NCBI RefSeq assembly: GCF_001905795.1
Contig: NZ_LIXJ01000006.1
Coordinates: forward strand, 232,720 to 296,719
DNA: 64,000 bases
Direction: 5' to 3'
DNA from: Streptomyces sp. CB01580
Lineage (GTDB): Bacteria > Actinomycetota > Actinomycetes > Streptomycetales > Streptomycetaceae
Part shown: positions 54,441 to 63,988 of the stretch, one piece after another
Layout: each line of letters starts with the position of its first letter
How positions within the stretch are numbered: position 1 is the stretch's first letter
Notes under the pieces: generated by a model
The model's database searches: none
What the model was told of the DNA's origin: nothing
The model's input: only the letters and a program-made list of their open reading frames with translations
Translations under genes and position numbers: made by a program

Positions 54441-55651
54441 CCGCCGCCCCACTGCGCCGGATCGTCGTCGTCGGTGCCTCGGCGGCCGGTCTGTCGGCCG
54501 CCGAGACCCTGCGCCGGGAAGGCTTCGACGGCTCGCTCACCCTGGTCGGCCGAGAACGCCACCTGCCCTACGACCGGCCGCCCCTGTCCAAACAGATCCT
54601 CACGCGCGCCTGGGCCGTCGAGCGGACCGCCCTGCGCCCGCAGGCCGATGTGGAGGCCCTCGACCTGGACCTCCGGCTCGGGACCGCCGCCACCGCCCTG
54701 TCCACCGGGACCCGTACGGTGACCCTGGACGACGGAACCGAATGCGGCTACGACGGTCTGATCATCGCCACCGGAGTCCGGCCTCGCCGCCTCCCCGGGC
54801 CGCCCGCACCGGGCGTCCACACGCTGCGCACCCTGGACGACGCCCTCGCCCTGCGCGAACGCCTCGGCGAGGGCCGCCGACTGGTCGTCGTCGGTGCCGG
54901 GTTCCTGGGCGCCGAAGTGGCGTCCTCGGCCCGCGCCCTGGGGACTGCCGTCACCCTCGTCGAGGCCGCACCCGTTCCCCTCGCCCACGTCCTCGGACAC
55001 CGGGCCGGTGAACACCTCGCGCATCTGCACCGCGACCACGGGGTGGACCTGCGCTCCGGCACCGGGGTCGCCGAGATCGTGACCTCGGACCATCGGCTCA
55101 CCGCCGTCCGGCTGTCCGACGGGACACTCGTCCCGGCCGACGACGTGCTCGTCGCCATCGGTTCCGAACCCGACACCACCTGGCTCGACGGCAGCGGCCT
55201 GCGCCTGGCCGACGGCGTGGTCTGCGACCGATATCTCGCCGCCGTCCCCGGTGTCCATGCCGCCGGGGACGTGGCCCGCTGGCACAACCCCCTGTTCGGC
55301 GCCGACATGCGTGTCGAGCACCGGACCAACGCCGCCGAGCAGGCCATGGCCGCCGCCCGCAACCTGCTCCACCCCGAATCCGCCCGCCCCTTCGCCTCCG
55401 TCCCCTATTTCTGGTCCGACCAGCACGGAATCAGGATCCAGGCATACGGTCACCTCCGGGGTCACGACGAAGCACGCGTCGTCGAGGGCGACTCGGCCCG
55501 GGGCCGGTTCCTCGTCGCCTATCGCACCGGCCATCGGCTCACCGGCGCCCTGTCCTTCGGCATGCCGCCCAAGGCGCTGCGCCGCTGGCGGACGGCCATC
55601 GCCGCCGGGAGCGACTGGCGGGCCGCCACGGCGACAGCCCCGGCCGCCTGA
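54437..55651 (+). CDS. Ferredoxin reductase (FAD/NAD(P)H-dependent), P450 partner
   Basis: 404 residues. FAD Rossmann VVVGASAAGLSAAETLRREG, NAD site VVVGAGFLGAEVASSARALG, conserved YDRPPLSKQIL, and YLAAVPGVHAAGDVARW with the FAD-contacting Asp. C-terminal reductase domain (VPYFWSDQHGIRIQAYGH). This is the type pairing with [3Fe-4S] ferredoxins. Completes a three-component class I P450 operon under TetR. Confidence 0.95.
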   Translation: MTAAPLRRIVVVGASAAGLSAAETLRREGFDGSLTLVGRERHLPYDRPPLSKQILTRAWAVERTALRPQADVEALDLDLRLGTAATALSTGTRTVTLDDGTECGYDGLIIATGVRPRRLPGPPAPGVHTLRTLDDALALRERLGEGRRLVVVGAGFLGAEVASSARALGTAVTLVEAAPVPLAHVLGHRAGEHLAHLHRDHGVDLRSGTGVAEIVTSDHRLTAVRLSDGTLVPADDVLVAIGSEPDTTWLDGSGLRLADGVVCDRYLAAVPGVHAAGDVARWHNPLFGADMRVEHRTNAAEQAMAAARNLLHPESARPFASVPYFWSDQHGIRIQAYGHLRGHDEARVVEGDSARGRFLVAYRTGHRLTGALSFGMPPKALRRWRTAIAAGSDWRAATATAPAA

Positions 55652-56256
55652 CCACGAAACCCGAAGACGTCCGGAGTGGGGGCGGCCGACCGGGTCGGCC
55701 GGTCAACGCCCTCACCCAGGACGTCGGGTCGAACCGGAGTCCGCCGTCGGATCACCGCCGACGGTGGTGGCCCCGGTCCACCGGGGGCGGCTGCCGGCCC
55801 GGCACACGCCGGTGGTGTGCGGTGCGCACGCGCCACTCGCCCCGGCTCGGACGGCCGGGACAAGGAACGTAGCGGCGACGTCGAGCGTGGTGAGGACGGG
55901 CGGCGATACCGCGGCGGTCGGGGACCGTAAGGGTGTGGGGCACCATGTGGCCTTTCGGGGTCGGCTTCCGCGCCGTGCTGTCACAGGGTGCGGACCCGGC
56001 GGGGGCGTCGCAGGGAAAGAGAGCCGGGGCGGGGTCCCTGCTTCTCCTCCCCCGCGGCGGGTCACAGAAGGACGGACTCGTCCGGACCGGGACTCCGACG
56101 GTTCACCGCGCGAAGTGCCCGGTGAACCGTCGGACCCGCCCGGCCGGGGTCGGTCGCAGGTGTCGAGCATCCGGCCGACCCGGATGGTGTCCCCGGGGAA
56201 CTTCACGGCCAACTCCTGGCCACAGCAACACCAAAGGCGCCTGCGTCCCGTCCCGT
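55652..56256. other. Non-coding stretch with a strong hairpin
   Basis: No gene with support on either strand. It contains a perfect 13-bp stem, CCGACGGTTCACC (56095-56107) with its complement at 56121-56133, probably a stray terminator or structured element. Confidence 0.5.
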
Positions 56257-56890
56257 GTGCTAGCCCGCGCCCAGCTCCCACCGCGCGGCCTGTGGCACAA
56301 GACGACCGGCGTACGCAATCTGCCCCTGGCCACCCGGCTCGGACGGGACATCAACCCGCTCCCCGCCGATGACAGCGATCCGGTCGGGCAGCAGCTGGTG
56401 CGCCGCTGCCTCGCCGCCTACGGGCCCGCAGCCACCGCAGACCTCCGAGCCCGGTGCGGCCTCGCCGGACTTCCCTCCGCCGTCGAAGCCGCCCGTGACA
56501 AGCTCGTCTCCTTCCGCGACGCACGCGGCCGCGATCTCCTCGACCTGCCCGACGCACCCCGGCCGCACCCTCACACCCCGGCCCCCGTCCGGTTTCCTCC
56601 CGGCCTTCGACAACGCGATCCTCGGCTACCACGACCGCAGCCGCACCATCGACGACGCCCATCTCGGCCTGTCCGTCGCAGGCCGCCGCGCCGTCCTCGT
56701 CGACGGACGTCGCCGCCACCTGGACCGTACGCGACCAAGAGCTCCACATCACCCCACTGCGGGCCCTCACCGCCTCAGAACAAGAAGCCGTCCACGTCGA
56801 AGCCCAAGACCCGACCACCTTCCTGGACGAAGGCATCAACCGCATCCAGATCACAGTCACCGACGTCGACGACCAGGATCTGTCCAGTCG
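56257..56890 (+). pseudogene. Winged-helix DNA-binding protein (DUF1006/AlkZ-like), frameshifted and truncated
   Basis: Three frames in succession hold parts of one protein: ADDSDPVGQQLVRRCLAAYG then DLLDLPDAP; TPRPPSGFLPAFDNAILGYH with GRRAVLVDG; and AATWTVRDQELHITPLRALT. This is the order of the winged helix DNA-binding domain-containing family (HTH_42), some members of which are AlkZ-like glycosylases. The N-terminal 150 or so residues are lost and two frameshifts disable the rest. Confidence 0.65.
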
Positions 56891-56959
56891 ATCATGTGAC
56901 TGCCTCGCGCCTGGATCGTTGATGCGGGCATGGGTGAGGGTGATCTGAGTGATGCCGAG

Positions 56960-57640
56960 TGAGAACGGCTGCGGCCGTTCCTGCCTGTCGGCAACAGGCG
57001 TCGTGGCCGGTGGCGGGATCACCGGCAGGTGATCGACGACGGAACCTCGGAGCGTCTGCTCCAGCAGGTCCAGGCCGAGGCCGACGCGGTCGGGGAGATC
57101 GACCGGGACGTCTCGGTCGACTCCACGGTCGTGCGGTCGCATCAGCGTGCGGCCGGTGCCCGCATCGACCCGCCGCCGGTTCCCGGGGCAAGGGGGGGGA
57201 CGCGCCGGCAGCGCACCGCACCAGGACAAGACGCCGTGGCAGAACCTCGTCGCCCGCCTGGTGGAGGTGGTGCGGGCGGCAAGGGCCTGGGCTGCTCGCG
57301 CGGCGGGTCCACCACCCAGCTCCACCCGAGCGCGGACGGCCGCTGCCACCTGCTGTCCCCGGTCGTCACCCGCGGCAGCAGGCGGACTGCACCCGGTTCA
57401 AGGCCGTCCTGGAGAAGATCCGAGTGCCGCGGACCGGGCCGGGCAGGCCTCGCGGGGAACCCGACAGCCTCGCGGCCGACAAGGCACACAGCAACGGACC
57501 TGCCGCGAGCACCTGCGACGACGCGGCATCCGCCACACCATCCCGGAGAGGACCGACAACCAGGCCGCCCGCCTGTGCGAAGGCTCACATGGCGGACGAC
57601 AACATGGCTATTCCGCCGTCGGCAACGGGACGGACCTGGG
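56960..57640 (+). pseudogene. IS5-family transposase, decayed
   Basis: Reading across frames: RPFLPVGNRRRGRWRDHRQV, then SERLLQQVQAEADAVGEIDR with VSVDSTVVRSHQRAAGAR (first catalytic Asp), SRGGSTTQLHPSADGRCHLL, CTRFKAVLEKIRVPRTGPGR and HTIPERTDNQAARL. The order matches IS5-type DDE transposases. An internal piece of about 35 residues is missing after RQVIDD, and there are several frame changes, so it cannot act. Confidence 0.8.
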
Positions 57641-57837
57641 CTGTCGGCTGTACATTCGAAATACACGCGCCGATGGCTGTCATGCCTGCTGCACCGAGCC
57701 CAATGCCCCGGACGTCCTGGGCGGCTCCGCGAGCGGCGGCTCCAGACGCCCGGCAGGTGGGCCTCCGCCGGACGGCGGAGGCGGCCCGAAAATCTGCCGG
57801 ATACCCGGCGATCAGCCCACTCTCACACCTGGAAGGC

Positions 57838-59016
57838 ATGACTCAGTACGCAGACATCGGAGCTCCTGTGGTAGACGCCCCGACCCCCGTGCGCGACAGC
57901 GGAAGAGCGCCGGCGGGCCGGCTGATCGGGCTGGACCTGGCCCGTGGACTCGCGGTATTCGGCATGTACGCGGCTCATGTGGGGCCCGACCCTGACCAGG
58001 GCGGTGTGATCGGCTTCCTGACGGAGCTGGCCCACGGCAGGTCCTCCGCTCTCTTCGCCTTCCTGGCGGGCTTCGCTGTGGTCCTCATCACCGGACGCAT
58101 GGCACCGAAGACAGGGCTGGCCGGGCGCCAGGCAGTGGCCAAGGTGGTGATCCGGGCCGTGATCCTTCTGGCCCTGGGCACCGTACTGACCATGAGCGGC
58201 ATCCCGGTCGACGTGATCCTGGCCTTCTACGGCCTGTACTTCCTGCTCGTACTACCGCTGTACCGACTCGGCGCCGGCCCCCTGGCAGCGATCGCCGTGG
58301 GCACGGCTCTCGTCCTGCCACAGGTGCTCTACGTGGTGCAGCAGGCGATCAGCGACAGTGGCGTCCGCTCGCCCGGTGAGCCCGACGGCATCGTCTCGCT
58401 CCTCTTCACCGGCGCCTACCCGGCCCTGACCTGGATCCCGTTCGTGATCGCCGGCATGGCCGTGGCCCGCCTGGACCTGGCTGCCGCCGCCGTCCGGACA
58501 CGCCTGGCCCTCACGGGTGCCGCCCTCATGATCACCGGCTACGGAGGCTCCTGGCTGGCGCTGCACGTCGTTCCCGGCGCCGCCGACGCCATCGGCGAGG
58601 GTGGGGCGAGCGCGTGGTGGTCCGACACCGCGGGTTATCCGTCCGGTGACACCCCGGCCTGGCTGCTGGCTGCCTCCCCACACAGTGAGACCACCCTGTC
58701 GATCGTGGGCAACACCGGTGTGGCGATCATGGTCGTCACCGCGTGTCTGGCCGCGACGGACGCTCTCCCGCGGCTCCGGTCCCTGGCCCGGCCGGTCATC
58801 GCGGTCGGTTCCATGTCGCTGACCGCGTACGTCTTCCACCTCATCGGCATCCGGTTCCTGGGCATCGAGGAACTGCCTGGATTGCCCTTGTATGTCCTAT
58901 CCGGCTTCATTGTGGCCGCCATGGTGTTCGCGACCGTCTGGTCGCGCTTCCAGCAGCGCGGACCACTGGAATGGCTGATGACCAAGGCGACGGGCCTGGC
59001 CCGGCACATCCGCTGA
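57838..59016 (+). CDS. DUF418/DUF1624-type multispan membrane protein
   Basis: 392 residues with about ten membrane segments. RLIGLDLARGLAVFGMYAAH is the standard start of DUF1624/acyltransferase-like membrane proteins, and the end VGSMSLTAYVFHLIGIRFLG matches the DUF418 part. Such proteins are thought to be membrane acyltransferase-like but lack assigned substrates. ATG behind GGAAGG. Intact between IS5 and IS110 debris. Confidence 0.85.
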   Translation: MTQYADIGAPVVDAPTPVRDSGRAPAGRLIGLDLARGLAVFGMYAAHVGPDPDQGGVIGFLTELAHGRSSALFAFLAGFAVVLITGRMAPKTGLAGRQAVAKVVIRAVILLALGTVLTMSGIPVDVILAFYGLYFLLVLPLYRLGAGPLAAIAVGTALVLPQVLYVVQQAISDSGVRSPGEPDGIVSLLFTGAYPALTWIPFVIAGMAVARLDLAAAAVRTRLALTGAALMITGYGGSWLALHVVPGAADAIGEGGASAWWSDTAGYPSGDTPAWLLAASPHSETTLSIVGNTGVAIMVVTACLAATDALPRLRSLARPVIAVGSMSLTAYVFHLIGIRFLGIEELPGLPLYVLSGFIVAAMVFATVWSRFQQRGPLEWLMTKATGLARHIR

Positions 59017-59069
59017 GCGCAGAACCGGCCGAACCGTCGCACCGGGCACCCGGCAGCACTTTCGATACA

Positions 59070-59345
59070 CGCTCCATGTCGACGAGATCTTCGCTGCCCT
59101 CGACGAGCAGACCGTTGCCTCCCAGCAGCGAGGCGGCCTCGCCGATCGTCCCGATCCTCGCCGCGTCGCTGACGGCCGTACTCGACCAGCGGAAACTGCC
59201 GGCCGGACGAATCGAGGAACTGCTGGAGGCCCACCCTCTTTCCACGGTTCCGACCTCAATGCCGGGAGTGGGCGTCAGGACCGGAGCACGCATCCTGATC
59301 GAGGTCGGCGACGACAGCGGTCACCGTCTGCAAAACGGGGACAAT
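59070..59345 (+). pseudogene. IS110-family transposase, C-terminal fragment
   Basis: DEIFAALDEQTV is followed after a frame change by IVPILAASLTAVLDQRKLPA then LEAHPLSTVPTSMPGVGVRT, GARILIEVGD, the C-terminal Transposase_20 domain of IS110 enzymes. Only about 90 residues in two frames. It lies 10 kb from the N-terminal IS110 piece, on the same strand. 59346-59902 holds no gene that I can support. Confidence 0.7.
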
Positions 59346-59902
59346 CGCGAAGGCGGTGGAGCGGTCAGAGCTGCGGATCGAGGCCGAACTGGATCGTCAG
59401 GTCCGCAGCGGCCCGGCAGACCAAGCCGGGGTCCGGTGGGGCGGGAATGGCTGGGCCACTTGGCCGCGACGGACTACGGCGGGCCGCTGATCGTCCGGAT
59501 GGGGGCCGTACACCTGCCTCCGCGGCGGCATTGTCGGTGGGTGCTGGGATATGCCGACAGCCCGTGGTGGGCGCGGCAGGAGCACCAGCCCGCCCGAACA
59601 GCCGACCCCAGCCGCGAGGTGCCCAGTGCGCGGCGATCAAGCGCGCTGTCCCGACCAAGGTCGCCGCCGTCATGGGCTGCCACTGACACGGCGGCCGCTC
59701 ACGGCAACACAGCGTTGATCGCTGCGCCACATGCGATCGCGGTACCAGCCGTCGCGGTGCAGGGGGCGCGCCGAGGTGAACCGAGTTCCGCTCCCGCGCG
59801 CTCTTTCCTGCGGGTTCACCGGTCCCGCATGCTGAAGGGCGCACGGCGGATGGAGCCGGGCATGGCGTGTCGGCCCGGACCGGTGCGCGTGGGGAGGGCG
59901 TC

Positions 59903-60781
59903 ATGGAGCAGGCAGCGGACGAGGGACCTTCCGTGCAGGAGGTCGGAGCGTGGTACGACCGCTTGGGAGGTCTGTACAGCCTGACGATGGGCGACAGCAT
60001 GCATCTGGGCATGTGGGATGACGGGGTGCGCCCGAAGCCGGGACGGGTGCTGTCGGCGGAGGAGGCGTGGCAGGAGCTGACAGCGGCGCAGGACCGGTGG
60101 ACCGATGAACTGATCGGCGAGCTTGCCCTCGGGCCCGGGCAGCGGGCGCTGGATGTGGGTTGCGGCACTGGACGGCCCGCGGTGCGTCTCGCTCAGGCCT
60201 CCGGCGGGCATGTCCTCGGTATTACCGCCAGCGGCGCCCAGGTCGAGCAGGCCCTCGATCGTGCCGCCCGCGCCGGCGTCGCCGACCGCACCGAGTTCCT
60301 GCAGGCCGATGCGATGAATCTGCCGTTCGAGGACGCTTCGTTCGACGCCGTGTGGGCGATCGAGTCGTTCGCCCACTTCGCCGACCGTCCCCGTGCTCTG
60401 CACGAGGCCAGGCGTGTTCTGCGCCCCGGTGGCCGGCTCGTCCTGGCGGACTGCTTCGAACACGTCCCGTTCACCGACCAGGATGTGGCGCTGTTCCGCG
60501 CGGGTTTCGCGCTCGCTCGCCTGCCCGGCTCCCTCGACGACTACCCATCCCTCACCCGGCAGGCCGGCTTCACCGTCGACCATGTACGCGACAGGACCGG
60601 CGACTTCACACCCACCTATCATCTGATCCCCCAGATCTTCGGGGCACGTCGCCGACAGATCGAGGAACTCCTGGGCACCGACATCGCCACGCAACTGGAA
60701 TCGGCCTATCCACTGATCCTCGGCCTGTGCCGGGACAAGATGGGCTACGTCATGGTGCGTGCCGGCAAACCGGCCCCGTGA
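59903..60781 (+). CDS. Class I SAM-dependent small-molecule methyltransferase
   Basis: 292 residues. VQEVGAWYDRLGGLYSLTMG with MHLGMWDDG at the N-terminus, SAM loop LDVGCGTGRPAVRLAQ, and AIESFAHFADRPRALHEARR with VLRPGGRLVLADCFEH. The layout resembles tailoring O- or C-methyltransferases of natural-product pathways (TylE/RebM-like). Its ribosome site GGGGAGGG is good. The stop overlaps the start of a tiny membrane peptide (GTGA). No biosynthetic cluster is visible around it, so it may be a lone copy or an arm-located remnant. Confidence 0.9.
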   Translation: MEQAADEGPSVQEVGAWYDRLGGLYSLTMGDSMHLGMWDDGVRPKPGRVLSAEEAWQELTAAQDRWTDELIGELALGPGQRALDVGCGTGRPAVRLAQASGGHVLGITASGAQVEQALDRAARAGVADRTEFLQADAMNLPFEDASFDAVWAIESFAHFADRPRALHEARRVLRPGGRLVLADCFEHVPFTDQDVALFRAGFALARLPGSLDDYPSLTRQAGFTVDHVRDRTGDFTPTYHLIPQIFGARRRQIEELLGTDIATQLESAYPLILGLCRDKMGYVMVRAGKPAP

Positions 60782-60909
60782 TCACCACGCCCGCCGGCCA
60801 CCCGTCCTGGCGGCAGACACGCATCCTGCTCGCTCTGGCGCTGACCACCGTCACTGTTCCCGCACACGCACTCGCTCTTTTGGCCTTCCGGGTGTTGCCC
60901 ATGGTGTGA
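60778..60909 (+). CDS. 43-residue membrane peptide coupled to the methyltransferase
   Basis: Starts GTG overlapping the methyltransferase stop (GTGA): VITTPAGHPSWRQTRILLAL, then one hydrophobic helix ALTTVTVPAHALALLAF. A single membrane span with a basic N-terminus. The coupling suggests it is really translated. No homologue recognised. Confidence 0.5.
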   Translation: MITTPAGHPSWRQTRILLALALTTVTVPAHALALLAFRVLPMV

Positions 60910-62368
60910 GTCGTCGCGGTCAGCGCGAAGCGAGTGCGGGACCTGTGGACAAAGAACGGGCACGGGGGCCGCCCCTGCCGTACTGCGTCCCCGCTTGGGA
61001 CCGGGGCCTTTCCCACGGATTCCGTGTCGACGCGGTCCGGGACCTCGTTTGACCGCTGTCGTGACGGGGTGGGGCGCGGCCGAGGAGGGCGGCTCAGCGT
61101 GAAGCTGAGGCTGGTACGACGCACTCGGCCAGGAGCGGACGAACAAGTCTGGACCGCCTGGACTTGCTGTTCCGCCATGCGATGAGCAGGAACGCGCTGA
61201 TCGTCGGCGTGACCACTGCGGTGGTGCCGTGGATGCCGTGGACGGAGCCCCGCCTTGCGGTCCGCGGGACCGGCGTCCCCGGCTCGCGCGGCGGCCGCCG
61301 TCTCCAGCAGAGGCCAGCCGTCGATCTCCACCGCTCGCTGCTCCCCCGGCTGCCTACCGCGGGCCGGCGCCACGTCGAGCGGGGCCCGGACAGCACCCGG
61401 TTCATGCAGGTTCACGGAGCCTTCCCGGACGTATCCCACGTCCCTGGAGCCCATGGGGTACACGCCCGGGGCGTACCGGCCCGGCCCTTGGCGAAGACGA
61501 TGTGGACGACGGGAGGCCGTGCTGCTGCCCGTCGGAGGCTCGACGCGGCCCCGGCCGCCCACTCGGCCGTCGAAGTGCAGGGGTGGGCCGACGTCTGCTC
61601 GACCCGGCCGAGGCACCGGCTCGATCGCCCCCGCCGCGACGGTCGTACCGAGGGCATGCCGCCCCTCGGCGCCGCAGAACAGCGCCGCCGGGCCACCCGC
61701 CCCGGAACTGCTCGCGGCCCACGCATGGGCGGACTGCGCCCCGCGCCGGATCTGTCCGCGGAGGGGCGACGCCGGTCCCTGCGGAGGGTGGTGTCGCGCC
61801 GAACACCCAAGCGTTTCTGACGATCACGTTGCCCGGGAACGGCAAGAGCGAGTGGACTCCGGCTGCCGGTCGATCTTCTTGCCTGCTTGATCGCGGCGGG
61901 AAGGGTCTTGGGTCGTTCCGGTGGGGAACAGCGAGGGAGACGAGCGACGACCACGACAAGATTCGGCACCGTCCAGGACGGCGGACGGACCGCCGCTGCC
62001 CCGGCGAGGGCCGGCCGGAACCGAGGCTGCTCGTGCCCACGCTCTGCGGGACGGTCGTCGCAGGTACGGCGTGGTTCCTCCACCGAGACCTGCGACTCGG
62101 ACGGGTCGGCCGGTGGAACGGGCGTGGCAGTGCGGACAACGGACGTGTTCGGTCCGGCCTTCTCTCCGCGGTGCGGGCAGGCGATGATGTCGTGGGGCGG
62201 AGCGTGGGAGCAGGCGTGCCGACGGTTCCGCTCCCCCACATGCGCGGAGCGGAACCGCTGACTCGGGCGGGACGCAGCGATGTCGGCACGGATCGTGTCC
62301 GGCGCGTGCACCGGGGCGGGTGAGACCACCCCGGTGCCGACAAGCCTCTGCTGCGGTGGCGGTGCGTC
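60910..62368. other. 1.4-kb stretch without a supported gene
   Basis: Several long open frames exist on both strands, but they are Arg/Pro-rich and lack ribosome sites or family motifs. The strand symmetry suggests GC-driven shadow frames. Probably decayed DNA; no repeat or IS end was identified inside it. Confidence 0.5.
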
Positions 62369-62785
62369 TCAGCGGACCGTCACGTTGAAGACCGGCGAGG
62401 CCGTGGTGCCGCTGATGATGCGCAGGTCGTTCTTGCCCTTCAGCCCGAGCTTGACGCCGAGCGAGTAGGACCCGTCCCGCGAGATGCTCGTGGATGCGGG
62501 CAGGCTGACCCACTTGCCGTGCTGCTTCTGCTGAAGGGTCACCTTGCTGCCCGCCTTGAGACCGGTGGTCTGGCCCGTGACGCGGAACAACTGCCAGGCG
62601 CGGACCGAGGACACCGACGGCTCAGCCGTGATGTCGGCCTTGGCGAGCACGGCCTTCTGTGCGACGACCGGGGTTGCGGTGTCCGTAGCCGGGGTGGCTG
62701 CCATTGCGGTGCCCGCGAGGGCAAGGGAAGCCGCGCCGAGGACACCGACGACGGCAATGCGCAGGGAGCGCCGTTTCGAGACCAT
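62369..62785 (-). CDS. Small secreted protein
   Basis: 138 residues. Signal peptide MVSKRRSLRIAVVGVLGAAS then LALAGTAMA-A (predicted cleavage after AMA). The mature part of about 110 residues has alternating strands (VRAWQLFRVTGQTTGLKAG, SKVTLQQKQHGKWVSLPAS), suggesting an Ig-like beta fold. Lower GC-bias repeats of Thr/Ala precede it. The function is unknown; secreted or cell-surface location is likely. Confidence 0.8.
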   Translation of the reverse strand: MVSKRRSLRIAVVGVLGAASLALAGTAMAATPATDTATPVVAQKAVLAKADITAEPSVSSVRAWQLFRVTGQTTGLKAGSKVTLQQKQHGKWVSLPASTSISRDGSYSLGVKLGLKGKNDLRIISGTTASPVFNVTVR

Positions 62786-62989
62786 CACAGATCTGCCCCT
62801 TTCGATGGTGAGAACAGCCTTTCGCGCCAAAGGGCACCTACATGCCGATTGGCGTAGTCACTAGAAACGACGACACAGCGGAGGCGGACGTTCACTGGGG
62901 CAGTGTCGCTGTCTTGTAACAGCCGAGCGGGACCGGGGCGATGGCGTCCGGGACAGTTCGGCGGCGAAGTGGCAGTGGCCTGCACCCGA

Positions 62990-63330
62990 CGTCTTCTTCC
63001 CGTCCGGCGCTACCGGGAAGAGCCTCGCTGCGGAGTTCGCCCCGCTACCTCGAAATCCCTGTCACCACCCGGGTGCGCCAGGCCCATTGCACCGACGCGG
63101 TCTGCCACACCTACGACCAGACCGGTGTCCGCCTCGTCCTCATCGACGAGCCCCCCCCTCACCTCGCGCACCACCACCAGCGCCCAGGCCGTCGGCCTCC
63201 TCGAAGACCTCACCGAACGCATCGGTGCGACGTTCGTGCACGCGGGAATCGACGTCACCACGACCGCCTTGTTCAGCGGTGTGCGTGGGTCGCTGGGCGG
63301 GCCTCACTCATCGAGTACGGGCGACTCCCC
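62990..63330 (+). pseudogene. TniB-family transposition ATPase, frameshifted
   Basis: A P-loop PSGATGKSLAAEFAP lies near 63002-63045, followed in another frame by YLEIPVTTRVRQAHCTDAVC and HTYDQTGVRLVLIDE (Walker B), and in a third by TERIGATFVHAGIDVTTTAL with FSGVRG. This is the order of TniB/AAA helper proteins of Tn5053/Tn7-like transposons. The second frameshift falls at a run of eight C (63151-63158). No TniA or TniQ remnant is seen. Confidence 0.75.
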
Positions 63331-63436
63331 CGGCCTCCTCGTGGGGCGGGCCATCTCAGCTAGGGACGCATGTTCGCACCGGGTCGGCTGACCGTGGGGT
63401 TGTCCTGCACCTCTGCGCCTGCCCCACGCCGGGGAC

Positions 63437-63700
63437 ATGGCGGGATTGCGTGGTCTGACGGAGGTCGTCCAGCAGACCGAGCACCGCGACTTCGCAGCCC
63501 TCGGGGTCCGGGAAGCACCACTGGCCGACCCCGCCTTCGGTGACGTGGGGCAGGTGTACGCCCCACGGACCGTCCTGACCTGGCTTGCGGCGCACACCTC
63601 CCGAATCACCCTCGCTGCGGGCAGCATGATGTTCCCGCTGCGGCGCCCCATCAATCTTGCCGAGCAGGCGGCCACCGTGGGCCACTTGAGCGGGGTCGGT
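63437..63700 (+). pseudogene. LLM-class oxidoreductase, N-terminal fragment
   Basis: EHRDFAALGVREAPLADPAF then HTSRITLAAGSMMFPLRRPI, NLAEQAATVGHLSGVGRY: the early part of a luciferase-like monooxygenase (RIxLAxGxMxxPLRxP, LAexaATxdxLS). Nothing downstream continues it, and the first strand is missing. 63701-63988 holds no gene. Confidence 0.5.
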
Positions 63701-63988
63701 CGGTACTCGGTGTGGCATGCGTCGACCATCCGGTGGAATTCCCGGCGTACGGTCTCGACCATGAAGTGCGTGGCGCCCGCTGCCAGGAGGTGGTCGGCTC
63801 CTTCCGGGAGCTATTGGGGGGCCGAGCAGCCAGGTGGCGTCGGGCGGCGCCCATCTCTGCCGAAGCGGTACACGGCCGTGTACCGCTTCTGGCCACCGGC
63901 TCCTCCGCGCCGATTCCCGCCGTCGGCGCCTGTCGCGCTCGGTCTAGTACCGTGACCGGCAAGGTTTGCCCGGAAGGAGCATCGTCCG

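Noticed and set aside
55712..56281. A 189-residue minus-strand frame after the reductase
   Set aside because: No family resemblance, and the strong hairpin lies inside it.
59365..59690. Frames on both strands between the IS110 tail and the methyltransferase
   Set aside because: No start signals or motifs; probably decayed DNA.
61164..61820. A 218-residue frame in the 60.9-62.4 kb gap
   Set aside because: Low-complexity Arg/Pro composition, no ribosome site, and competing frames of equal quality on both strands.
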